From NCBI RefSeq assembly GCF_023845585.1, contig NZ_JAMQHS010000004.1:62001-126000 (forward strand): a DNA stretch of 64,000 nt, read 5' to 3'. Positions 26,266-34,419 of the stretch are shown here, one piece after another (position 1 is the first letter of the stretch; every line of letters starts with the position of its first letter). Source of the stretch: Clostridium sp. CMCC3677. GTDB lineage: Bacteria; Bacillota; Clostridia; Clostridiales; Clostridiaceae. The position numbers and the translations under genes are program-made. The notes beneath the pieces were generated by a model that was not told the origin of the DNA, searched no databases, and saw nothing but the letters and a program-made list of their open reading frames with translations.

Positions 26266-26510
26266 TATAAAAAAAGACCTTATCTCTATTAATTAGAGAC
26301 AAAGTCAAAAACTCTGCGGTACCACTCTATTTATCACTTGAAAAGTAACCCCTCAAAATATCTCTAGGAAATCCTATTTAATATTTGGCAATATAACGGT
26401 TGCTACCGGTCTTGCTTACACAATAATTATATCTTCAGCTAACTACTCATGAGTGATTTTCAATTCTTTTACAAATCCTATCTTTCAGCAAATGATAAGC
26501 TCTCTTTATA
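26266..26510 (-). promoter_or_regulatory. T-box leader (tRNA-sensing riboswitch)
   Basis: On the minus strand the antiterminator/T-box core reads GAGTGGTACCGCAGAG (26313-26328), matching the conserved UGGN-ACC box. It is followed by a 12-bp terminator stem (GACTTTGTCTCT with AGAGATAAGGTC) and TTTTTTT. Upstream is a Stem I-like region with the AGAGAGC start, GCTGAAAGATAGG, CACTCATGAGTAG and a base stem GCTTA/TAAGC. UGGU in the bulge predicts a tRNA with discriminator base A. The specifier codon lies in or near GAAGATATAATTATTGTG and could not be assigned with confidence; Ile or Leu codons occur there. The leader ends 45 bases before the dehydrogenase start. Confidence 0.88.
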
Positions 26511-26565
26511 AGTAATATAAAATTTACTTTTCTCAATCAATGTATTTATTGTTTAATTTTTCATA

Positions 26566-26594
26566 ATTGTATCTCTTTGTTTTTATATTGTCAA
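26566..26594 (-). promoter_or_regulatory. Sigma-A promoter of the T-box transcript
   Basis: On the minus strand TTGACA (26594-26589), a 17-base spacer and TACAAT (26571-26566) lie about 55 bases upstream of Stem I. The position and near-consensus boxes make it the probable start of the T-box leader. Confidence 0.75.
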
Positions 26595-26785
26595 TAATTT
26601 TTCATATTTTTTATCAATCAGATAAAAAATACACCATATCATTAATATCTATATTGTTATTATAAATATTACTATATCTATTTTAATTATTTTTTATTAC
26701 ATCTTGCATACTAGTACTTATGTATTTTAATCTTTAGTTAAAATTCTCGCTTAAAGTAATACTATTTCAAACTCTATAATAAATA

Positions 26786-26825
26786 AAAACTGAAGTAATG
26801 CAAATTCAATGATTACTTCAGTTTT
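26786..26825 (-). terminator. Terminator after the 46-aa ORF
   Basis: A 14-bp stem (AAAACTGAAGTAAT with ATTACTTCAGTTTT) encloses a 12-base loop. It lies about 30 bases downstream of the small minus-strand gene. Confidence 0.75.
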
Positions 26826-26853
26826 TCTAGTTTTATTATTTAACATTTAAAAA

Positions 26854-26994
26854 TCAGAAAAATTTATTATTAGTATTATTAGTTTCTATTTTAGTTCGAT
26901 CAAGATATTCTTTATTCTCTTGATATGATTTAACTTTTGACTGAGATAGATTTCCTGTTTGTTGTATTAACTTGTCTTTTTTACTCTTAGACAT
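26854..26994 (-). CDS. Small basic protein, 46 aa, unknown
   Basis: A 46-residue ORF with a strong ribosome binding site (AAGGAAGTGGAG) about five bases before the ATG and a terminator shortly after the stop, so it is probably a real gene. The product begins MSKSKKDKLIQQTGNLSQSK and is rich in Lys, Gln, Ser and Asn, with no hydrophobic segment. The composition recalls small clostridial spore or nucleic-acid-associated proteins, but I cannot name a family. Confidence 0.55.
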   Translation of the reverse strand: MSKSKKDKLIQQTGNLSQSKVKSYQENKEYLDRTKIETNNTNNKFF

Positions 26995-27119
26995 AAACTC
27001 CACTTCCTTTCTTTAATATTTTTACTCAAAGAAAAGAAGTTATCCTTTGTATTTTATTACTTATATTGCAGTTTTTTAGATTTCTACCTATAACTAATGA
27101 ATAAAGTCATCTATAATTA

Positions 27120-27698
27120 TTAATTAATCTCTTCAATTCCATATTTATTATAAAATTCTATTATCTCCTCTAATAAAGTGTCCCAATTTTTATTGCTAAA
27201 TAATTTTTGCTTTACTTTATTTTCTATTTTATTATCTTCAGTTTTAATTTTTATATCTTCATTCCAAGTAATTAAATTTTTAATAATTGATTTTTCAAAT
27301 TCTGATAAAAACCCTTTTTCTAAAATAGCTCTCTTTATGTCTTCACTTTTTGTGTTTGATAATTCTTCCAATAATGTAAGTTCATATTTAGTTTGTTTAG
27401 TTATTAATTTATTAGTTAAATCATTACTAGATATGATCTTTTTAAATACTTTATCCTCCATAAGAATTTTATCAATAATATATTTCCTTATAGATAGTTC
27501 TTCTGATTTTTCTATAAGATTATATGTAAAAGTATTATAGTAATTAAGTAAATTATTAATATCAAATTCGTTCTTATTTAAATAACTTATTAACTCCTTA
27601 TAAGAACTAATTACATCATCATTAAGTAAATCTTTAAAAATACATAATGAATTCAATATTAAATTAATTTTTTTTATTTTTTCTAATTCAAAATTCAC
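27120..27698 (-). CDS. Hypothetical all-helical protein, 192 aa
   Basis: A 192-residue charged, Leu/Ile/Asn/Lys-rich protein predicted to be almost entirely alpha-helical, with no membrane segment or signal peptide. I do not recognise it confidently. Its last 30 residues (NWDTLLEEIIEFYNKYG) resemble the linker that precedes the ATPase domain of DUF815-type proteins. It might thus be the N-terminal domain of such a protein without the P-loop part, which is speculative. Immediately downstream there is only the small 46-aa gene. The start has a weak AAGGG site (AAGAAGGG). Confidence 0.5.
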   Translation of the reverse strand: MNFELEKIKKINLILNSLCIFKDLLNDDVISSYKELISYLNKNEFDINNLLNYYNTFTYNLIEKSEELSIRKYIIDKILMEDKVFKKIISSNDLTNKLITKQTKYELTLLEELSNTKSEDIKRAILEKGFLSEFEKSIIKNLITWNEDIKIKTEDNKIENKVKQKLFSNKNWDTLLEEIIEFYNKYGIEEIN

Positions 27699-27873
27699 TA
27701 TTCAAACCCTTCTTTTCCAATAATTATAATTTTATAATCTATTAGAAATTATATCACTTTTTAATAATATTAATCATAATTTTCATTATTTATTTAATAT
27801 TATATTTTTTGAATATCTAAAATTTCTTTTGTATTATATAAATTAAATAGTTAAATTTCTTATTAAGTATAAT

Positions 27874-28716
27874 TTATATCATTGAAATTATAAGTATTAA
27901 TAAAGTTAAAATTCCTAGAACTATAGATGTATATTTATATACTCTATTTTCAAATTCTTTATTTCTTTTTGTAATTATTTTTCCGCTTGTTTTTATATCT
28001 TTAGAAAGTTTGAATCCTAAAATTATTTCACTAAATATAAATGCAAAAAAAGGATATAATGTAATTAATAATTGGAAAATTATTTGTGTTGCATAAAGAT
28101 TAATAAATCCTAAGTATAATATTGAAATTAATATACATATAAAATATGTAACTGATAAACTTTTTATTTTTTCATATACTCTTTCCCAACTTTGATCACT
28201 ATATGTAGCTGTTTTCCTAAAGTTATATAATTTTTTATCATTATACACATGACTTAAATTTTTTTCATCTAATATACATTTTAAATCTTGCATAAAATGC
28301 TCTATATTTTCTAATACAACCGTTAATCTAATATTTTTTTCTTTACTTTTAATTTTTGTCCATCCTCCAAAATACCTTATAGATGGAAATTGTATAGCTT
28401 GTATTTCTTCATATCTAATAAAAGTTGTTCCTTTAATATTTTTATATATTATTCCTGAATCAGTAAGTTCTACACTAACCTTTTTAAATTTCCTAAACAT
28501 TACAAAATAAAGTAATAAATATTCTAATCCTATTATAGTCAATATAGCTAATGCTATAATTGCAAAAATTCCAGCAAAAATTAACATATCTTCATTTATT
28601 GATTTAAGACATGATATTATGCCAGTTTCTATTAATATTGATAAAACAAACCCCATCATTAATAATAAATATTTACCTGGATTTCTTAAATGTTTTCTGT
28701 AGATATATTCATTCAT
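27874..28716 (-). CDS. Membrane protein with two N-terminal and about three C-terminal helices, unknown function
   Basis: A 280-residue protein. Hydrophobic segments lie near residues 14-36 and 43-72. A hydrophilic domain of ~115 residues follows (KVSVELTDSGIIYKNIKGTTFIRYEEIQAI is its start; the core reads FIRYEEIQAIQFPSIRYFGG). Two or three further hydrophobic segments lie near 188-212, 215-238 and 260-280. The central domain has the strand pattern of PH/YcxB-like domains, and 'IRYEEIQAIQ' is typical of them, but this is a structural guess. It has a GGGGATGATATG-type start region. It appears to be transcribed alone. Confidence 0.5.
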   Translation of the reverse strand: MNEYIYRKHLRNPGKYLLLMMGFVLSILIETGIISCLKSINEDMLIFAGIFAIIALAILTIIGLEYLLLYFVMFRKFKKVSVELTDSGIIYKNIKGTTFIRYEEIQAIQFPSIRYFGGWTKIKSKEKNIRLTVVLENIEHFMQDLKCILDEKNLSHVYNDKKLYNFRKTATYSDQSWERVYEKIKSLSVTYFICILISILYLGFINLYATQIIFQLLITLYPFFAFIFSEIILGFKLSKDIKTSGKIITKRNKEFENRVYKYTSIVLGILTLLILIISMI

Positions 28717-29195
28717 ATCATCATCCCCTATTTAATTAATTTTTCTTTTTTGTATATTTATTATAAAAAAACTATTTTACCCCATTTATTATCGAATAGT
28801 AAATCTATATCTTTACTTTTTAAATTTGCTAAAATATAACTATCTTGAATACCTTAAGTAATTTTTATATTAAATGCACATAATAGTTATAAAATATTAT
28901 TTTAGATAAACAAATTTATAACCTCTTAATATCTTCAACATATATATTATATAATATTTAATAATTTAATTTATTAAAAACGTTTATTATCATTAATTTA
29001 ATATAATATAAATTAAAATATTAAAAGTTTTATGTTTTTTCGAAAATTATACATTTTTCTAAAAATTTCACTATTATTTTCATAATTTCTTATTTTATGC
29101 AACACAGAAATAATAAATTATTAAATTATATCAAAATTTATATATTAAAATAACTTTTTAGTTTGCCAAAAAAATATTTTCAATATACATTTATA
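28717..29195. other. AT-rich intergenic region
   Basis: Nearly 480 bases of extreme AT content lie between divergent genes. No ORF with a ribosome binding site, no RNA family and no repeat was recognised. It ends at the promoter of the purine permease. Confidence 0.5.
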
Positions 29196-29255
29196 TTGAA
29201 TTTTTTATTATGGATGATATAATAGACTTGCACTTTTTGTGCGGGTGGGCGAGGG
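29196..29255 (+). promoter_or_regulatory. Promoter and G-rich 5' UTR of the NCS2 permease
   Basis: TTGAAT (29196-29201), a 16-base spacer and TATAAT (29218-29223) form a good promoter. The transcript then begins with a small hairpin (GCAC-TTTTT-GTGC, 29230-29242). It is followed by three G-triplets within 13 bases (29243-29255), very unusual in this genome. The last triplet, GAGGGAG, may serve as the ribosome binding site. Confidence 0.6.
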
Positions 29256-29267
29256 AGATTTTGAAAG

Positions 29268-30572
29268 TTGGTCGAAAGGATGAATAAATTTTTTAAATTA
29301 ACTGAACACAATTCTACAATAAGGAGGGAAACTATAGCCGCACTTACATCATTTTTTGCTGCTGTATACATTATTATAGTAAACGCTAGCATACTAAGTG
29401 ATTCGGGCATACCTATAGAACCATTAATTATCGCAACGGTTCTATCTTCGTTACTAGGTTGTCTTATAGTGGGGTTTGTTAGTAATGCTCCTCTAATCAT
29501 TATGCCCGGTATGGGAATCAATGCACTATTTACTTACACTGTTGTAAAAACTTTAGGGCTTACGTTTTATCAAGCACTAGCATCAGTAATAGTATCAGGA
29601 ATTTTATTAACAATAGTTGCACTTACTCCACTTGCTAAAAATATAACTGAAGCTATTCCAAATAATTTAAAAGAAGCCATTACAGTTGGTATTGGACTTT
29701 TTATTACACTTATTGGATTATCAAAATCAGGTCTTATAGTATCTGATCCTTCTAATTTATTAAAGCTTGGAGATATAACTAGTCCTGAAGTTATAGCATT
29801 CATAATAATTATGATTATTACATTAATATTGTTTATTAGAAATGTACCTGGTGCATTCTTGATTTCAATTATCGTAGGTACAATTATTTCTATATTTATG
29901 GGAATTGTAGATATAAGTAATCTTACGTTTTCACTTCCTAATTTCGGAGCTTATAAAGATATATTCTTTAATCCTGACTTTAGTGCTATACTAACTCCAA
30001 ACTTTTGGATTTCTACATTTTCATTAACATTAGTTTTAATATTTGAAAATATAGGATTATTGCATGGTCAATTAAATGGAATGTTAAAGACTCCAGAAAA
30101 ATCTGAAAAAGCTTTAACATCAATAGGATTTTCTGTTATTGCATATGGCTTTTTAGGAACTTGTCCTCCTGTTTCTACTGTTGAAGGAGCAGCGGGCATT
30201 GCAGCGGGTGGAAGAACTGGATTAACATCAATAATAACTGGATTATTATTTTTACTTTCATTGTTCTTTATACCATTTATATCAATAATTCCAAATGCAG
30301 CATTAGCTCCAATTCTTATTATCATAGGAAGTTTAATGTTCCAAAATCTAAAACAATTAAATTTTGATGATTTAACAGAGTTAATACCAGCATTTATAGT
30401 GGTAATTTTAATTCCATTAACTTATAGTATTGTAGATGGCATAGCCTTTGGATTTATTTTATATCCTATATGTAAATTATTTAGTAATAAGAAGAAAGAT
30501 TTATCAGTAACTATGTGTATCACATCTGCTATCTTCCTTATTTACTTCTTAATCCAAGGTTTTATTCATTAA
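29268..30572 (+). CDS. NCS2/AzgA-type purine (xanthine, guanine or hypoxanthine) permease
   Basis: A 434-residue polytopic protein of the AzgA/PbuG branch of NCS2. Signs are the start NKFFKLTEHNSTIRRETIAALTSFFAAVYI, the motif MPGMGINALFTYTVV, the ENIGLLHGQL segment, and TCPPVSTVEGAAGIAAGGRTGLT in the second half. It imports hypoxanthine, guanine or adenine with protons. The start is uncertain. ATG 29280 fits homologues best, but its only upstream AAGG is directly adjacent. TTG 29268 lies 10 bases behind GAGGGAG and is used here. Monocistronic, with its own promoter and a strong terminator. No purine riboswitch signature was seen. Confidence 0.85.
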   Translation: MVERMNKFFKLTEHNSTIRRETIAALTSFFAAVYIIIVNASILSDSGIPIEPLIIATVLSSLLGCLIVGFVSNAPLIIMPGMGINALFTYTVVKTLGLTFYQALASVIVSGILLTIVALTPLAKNITEAIPNNLKEAITVGIGLFITLIGLSKSGLIVSDPSNLLKLGDITSPEVIAFIIIMIITLILFIRNVPGAFLISIIVGTIISIFMGIVDISNLTFSLPNFGAYKDIFFNPDFSAILTPNFWISTFSLTLVLIFENIGLLHGQLNGMLKTPEKSEKALTSIGFSVIAYGFLGTCPPVSTVEGAAGIAAGGRTGLTSIITGLLFLLSLFFIPFISIIPNAALAPILIIIGSLMFQNLKQLNFDDLTELIPAFIVVILIPLTYSIVDGIAFGFILYPICKLFSNKKKDLSVTMCITSAIFLIYFLIQGFIH

Positions 30573-30578
30573 TATATA

Positions 30579-30628
30579 AAGAAGCGTTGCTCCTGATGGG
30601 TTTTAATCAGGAGCAACGCTTCTTTTAT
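30579..30628 (+). terminator. Terminator of the NCS2 permease gene
   Basis: A 19-bp perfect stem (AAGAAGCGTTGCTCCTGAT with ATCAGGAGCAACGCTTCTT) and T-rich tail begin just after the stop codon. It is unusually GC-rich for the region. Confidence 0.88.
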
Positions 30629-30753
30629 TTATTTGCTTCATAATAAATCTTTTCAGGCAAATATTGAATTATATCATCTAAATAATCTTCATTTTCTTCA
30701 CATATACGAGATTCTTCATTTTTCAGAAATCCCCATAAATTCTCTTTCATCAT
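30625..30753 (-). pseudogene. Short ORF or frameshifted remnant downstream of ptuB
   Basis: The minus strand encodes MMKENLWGFLKNEESRICEENEDYLDDIIQYLPEK and on to a stop at 30625, 42 residues in all; the recognisable core is ENLWGFLKNEES. Directly upstream another frame reads KRGSDISLTYDERE, which joins smoothly to it. This suggests a frameshifted C-terminal fragment of a larger gene. The end overlaps the permease terminator. No ribosome binding site was recognised. Confidence 0.35.
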
Positions 30754-30782
30754 AGGTTAATGATATATCCGAACCTCTTTTT

Positions 30783-31388
30783 TTACAATTCCATATATAA
30801 TTTAATTAAACTAGGGAAATTATGACCATCATCTAAGAAAAATTGTAGATATTCATTATACTCGTCATAATTTTCTCTATAGACATCTAATATATCGATT
30901 AAAGATTTTCTAGCTTCTTTTAATTGGTAACTATTTAAATTTAACGTATCAATTGTATAGCTCGCTCTTACATATTCATTGCTCTCTTCATTATTATTCT
31001 TAGGAATTATTTCACCATTAGCAATATTATAATCAAAGTAATCCTTAGGATTATCAATGACTGGATTTATGAATTTATCATTATAATTATTTTTTTTATG
31101 CATTCCACAACTATTTTTTTCATTACATGAAACTAAAATATTGTTATATAATTGAAACTCTTTAGGGTATACATCTCTTGGTTTAATATGTTCTATATGA
31201 CCATCATCATTTGTATATATTCTCTTTTCACAATAAGGACAAAATTCTTCTTGCTCTATAATTAAAATATTTTCTTTAATTTTAGCTTTTATATCATCTT
31301 TATTGTAATCAGTCCATGATTTAGGAGAATATCTTTTCTTATACTCCAATAAAAAGTCTGGCTCTTGTTCTTTATTAACCTTTAGCAT
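30783..31388 (-). CDS. ptuB: Septu-type HNH endonuclease (PtuB-like, TIGR02646 family)
   Basis: A 201-residue HNH nuclease. The zinc and active-site region reads EFCPYCEKRIYTNDDGHIEHIKPRD, seen as CPYCEKR (Cys pair) and HIEHIKPRD (HNH core). VSCNEKNSCGMHK with the second Cys pair and FINPVIDNP follow. The N-terminal YSPKSWTDY is typical of TIGR02646 proteins. In Septu anti-phage systems such a nuclease works with an ATPase that detects infection and triggers DNA or RNA cleavage. The gene overlaps the end of the ATPase gene by 14 bases, so they are translationally coupled. The same nuclease family occurs in type I retrons, but no reverse transcriptase is present here. Confidence 0.8.
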   Translation of the reverse strand: MLKVNKEQEPDFLLEYKKRYSPKSWTDYNKDDIKAKIKENILIIEQEEFCPYCEKRIYTNDDGHIEHIKPRDVYPKEFQLYNNILVSCNEKNSCGMHKKNNYNDKFINPVIDNPKDYFDYNIANGEIIPKNNNEESNEYVRASYTIDTLNLNSYQLKEARKSLIDILDVYRENYDEYNEYLQFFLDDGHNFPSLIKLYMEL

Positions 31389-32532
31389 TCTTTTTGTTCC
31401 TAACTGATATATCTAATCTTATTCTAATAATATCCTTATCTAAATCACCTAAATATTTTCTTAAATAACCAAATGTTTCCTTAAATTCTGTTGTATCATA
31501 TAAATTTTTATTTAACAATTCATATATTTTATTTAACTTATTAGTAATATCTTCATTTCTTAAACTATCTAATTTCATAGTTGTACTTAGAATATCCCCT
31601 ATACTTTTGCCATAAGTTTCATTCAATTCATTATTATCAACAATCTTAATTCCATTCTTATTTCTCTTTATTACTCTTAATTGTTTTGATTCTATATCCC
31701 CTATAATATGTGGTGAATGTGTTGCAATAATTAATTGATTATTATTTCCTATACTCTCATATACATCAATTATCTTTTTTTGCCACTGTGGATGAAGGGA
31801 TATTTCTGGCTCATCAATTAATATTACTGAATTGTTTACCTCCAAGAACTTTAGTGATAATGCTCTTAAAAATAATTGCTTTTCGCCTGATGATAAACCT
31901 GTAATATCAAATTTTTTACCTAAGCTGTTTCTAAATATAGGTTTTGTCTCATTTGTTTCAGATAAACCAACTAATTTAACATCTAAATCCATAACTGAAA
32001 AAATACTATTTATATCTTCACAAACCTTATCTATTACTTCACCTATAGTCTTATTTCTATTTCTAAATATTTCTTTATTTATTTTAGTTGCTATAAGTGA
32101 TGGTATATTTTGTGTCATATTTTGATCAATTACATTTTGAAAATGTGGTGTAAAGTTTAAAGTATTATCCACCTTGTTAATCTTTTCAAAGTTAATTTCC
32201 GTTGGCATATACACAATTTTAGGTGCATTATGACTTTCACCTATTTCAAAAATAACATCTGGGTGTAACATTCCAATTTCGTTGTCCCCTAACTTCACAG
32301 TTACTGTATATAATGACGGCGTTAATTCTACTTTATAGTCTTCAATCTCTTTGTATCCACGTTCATCTATATCAAATGAATCATAAATACTCTTTAATAA
32401 AGTAGTCTTTCCCGAACCATTTTCACCAATAATAATAATAGTGTTAAGTATATTACCATTATTATCTTTAAAGTCTATCTCTAAATCATTAAGTATTTCG
32501 TGACCATTATATTTAACTTTTTCTATATTCAT
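31375..32532 (-). CDS. ptuA: Septu-type AAA/ABC-like ATPase (PtuA-like)
   Basis: A 385-residue SMC/ABC-like ATPase of the OLD/PtuA type. Walker A is IIGENGSGKTTLLKS (residues ~34-48), the ABC signature LSSGEKQLFLRAL is at ~218, and Walker B VILIDEPEISLHPQWQ is at ~236-251. The H-loop ATHSPHII follows. The short coiled-coil region between Walker A and the signature fits single-gene defence ATPases. It is directly upstream of and overlapping ptuB. The pair is a probable Septu anti-phage system. A weak GCGATGAAG site precedes the start. Its neighbours, a CRISPR-Cas locus and an IS remnant, support a defence island. Confidence 0.8.
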   Translation of the reverse strand: MNIEKVKYNGHEILNDLEIDFKDNNGNILNTIIIIGENGSGKTTLLKSIYDSFDIDERGYKEIEDYKVELTPSLYTVTVKLGDNEIGMLHPDVIFEIGESHNAPKIVYMPTEINFEKINKVDNTLNFTPHFQNVIDQNMTQNIPSLIATKINKEIFRNRNKTIGEVIDKVCEDINSIFSVMDLDVKLVGLSETNETKPIFRNSLGKKFDITGLSSGEKQLFLRALSLKFLEVNNSVILIDEPEISLHPQWQKKIIDVYESIGNNNQLIIATHSPHIIGDIESKQLRVIKRNKNGIKIVDNNELNETYGKSIGDILSTTMKLDSLRNEDITNKLNKIYELLNKNLYDTTEFKETFGYLRKYLGDLDKDIIRIRLDISVRNKKNAKG

Positions 32533-32802
32533 ATTACTTCATCGCCCTTCTTCTAGGATTCTCTCCTCAAGTAGCATTCAATCACACAATTTTTTTGTTC
32601 TTATCTTTATATCTACATATCTACTTGATTTTTTTAATCATTATAAAAGTACTAGTTTTTACATCTAGTTGGATTAAAGAAGCTAATCATTAGTTAACTT
32701 CTTATTGTTTTACTTTAATTATCATAACTTTATTTACACTATATATTTGGTAATTATATCATAAACATAACTTGTCTAACCATCTCAATTAGTTTTGTCA
32801 AC

Positions 32803-33141
32803 TCAAGCTATTAATAATAATGCTTCCCTTAAACATTCTATCTCCTTCCCTATAGCATTTAACGCACTTTTAACAGCTTCTTTGATATCCTTACTATTTA
32901 AAATTATATCTAAATCTATCTTATTAGAAATGTTACTATAGTATCCCAACAGTAAAAATACTGTTGCATTTGAATAATAAGCACCCAGAATATCTGCAAT
33001 ACTTGATTTATCAAATCTTCATGCCCTTGTTATACAAACATGTTTATTTTTAGTAGATATTTTTTTATTTATAAAATATTCTTCCATACTAAGTTCTTTA
33101 TAATTTTCAAATTGCCTCTTTGTATTCAAATATACAGTCAT
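32803..33141 (-). pseudogene. Decayed AAA-ATPase-like/DUF1703-type gene fragment
   Basis: The minus strand from ATG 33141, preceded by a GGAGGG site, reads TVYLNTKRQFENYKELSMEEY and on to HVCITRA, then a TGA stop (33019-33021), then RFDKSSIADILGAYYSNATV. Active members of the AAA-ATPase-like/PD-(D/E)XK family read CITRPRRFGKS here. An Arg codon has thus become a stop and the GKS of the P-loop is altered to DKS. The remainder (ISNKIDLDIILNSKDIKEAV) is truncated at 32803. It is non-functional. Confidence 0.7.
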
Positions 33142-33271
33142 AATTCCCTCCATCTGTTTAATACTCTACATTTTATTATATCCCAATAAGGTAAAATATT
33201 AAAACGAGTACAAACAGATTTTATGTATATTGGATTATTACTGATTTACATATAAGTGATAAGATAAGAAT

Positions 33272-34399
33272 GGTTCTTTCCATAGTTAGTTGATTTCTAG
33301 TATAATTAACATAGAAATTTACTTGAAAGAGGACATCAAAATGGATAGGCTTATTAAATTCTTAGATAAAAATTTAGATTATATAAATCATGCAATTATA
33401 AATAATACAATTTATATTAATGTTGCTTCAAATTTAACTACATGCAAGTGTCCTTACTGTGGACAATATTCTTCAAAAGTTCATTCTAGATACAAAAGAA
33501 GTTTTCAAGATTTACCTATTCAAGATAAAAAAGTAGAAATTATTTTAAATAATAAAAAATATTTTTGTTTAAATGGTGAATGTTACCGAAAGACTTTCGC
33601 AGAAAGCTTTTCTTGTTTTCATCCTAAAAGTAAAAAAACAATTCGCTTAACAAATACAATAACAAAAATTTCAATGAATATGAGTTCAATAGCAGCTCAA
33701 AACTATTTGAGAGATAATGTTGTAGATATAGGTAAAAGTACTATATGTACTCTCTAAAAAAAAGATAGCATAATATTTGATAAAACCCAAATTACTAAAG
33801 TATGTATTGATGATTTTGCACTTAGGAAAAGAAAAACTTATGGAACAGTAATGGTTGACATTGAAACTCATGCAATCGTTGATATGATTGAGTCAAGAGA
33901 ATATAATGATGTAGTTACGTGGCTACGTGAATATCCTAATATTAAATTATTTTCACGAGATGGATCTATTACATATAATAACGCTATTAAAACCTCTCAT
34001 CCTGATTCAATACAAGTTAGCGATAGATTTCACATATAAAAAAATCTAACAAGCTATTGTAAAGATTATCTATCTAAATATCTCAAAAATAGAATACCTA
34101 TAAAATTATCTAATAAGCAGAAATCAAATACTAAATTAGATGATAAAAACAAGAAAATTCCTTCAACTTCTATAAAAGAAACTAATAACAATGAAAAGAT
34201 TAATAGAAAACAAAAGTTGATTTATGAAGCTCGAAGGCTTCATAAAATATGATTATAATAACGGTCTAGCTGAAGGTTCAGTAAATAAAATTAAGGTAAT
34301 CAAAAGAATTATGTATAGGCGTTGCAATTTTAATACATAAAAAAACAAAGTACTTAAACTTGAATATTATAGAAGATTCAATTAAGTTTGGAAAGAACC
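33272..34399 (+). mobile_element. Decayed ISL3-family insertion sequence
   Basis: Inverted repeats GGTTCTTTCCA (from 33272) and TGGAAAGAACC (to 34399) bound the element. Inside, from ATG 33341 with an AAGAGG site, an ISL3 transposase is readable. It has an N-terminal zinc ribbon (CKCPYCGQYSSKVHSRYKRS), CIDDFALRKRKTYGTVMVDI with the first catalytic Asp, and VSDRFHI. The C-terminal YNNGLAEGSVNKIKVIKR motif is also readable. Stop codons interrupt it at about 33757, 34039 and near 34250, plus a frameshift, so it is inactive. I see no clear 8-bp target duplication. It ends only 20 bases before the first CRISPR repeat. Confidence 0.85.
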
Positions 34400-34419
34400 A
34401 ACATTAACTTGACATTTAT

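Noticed and set aside
29224..29268. A purine riboswitch in front of the NCS2 permease
   Set aside because: The UTR is under 60 bases and has none of the conserved core or loop sequences of the purine class.
30783..32532. A type I retron instead of Septu
   Set aside because: The HNH family occurs in retrons, but neither a reverse transcriptase gene nor an msr/msd-like region is present nearby.
33341..34385. An active ISL3 transposase
   Set aside because: The frame is broken by several stops and a frameshift; only the inverted repeats and motif fragments remain.
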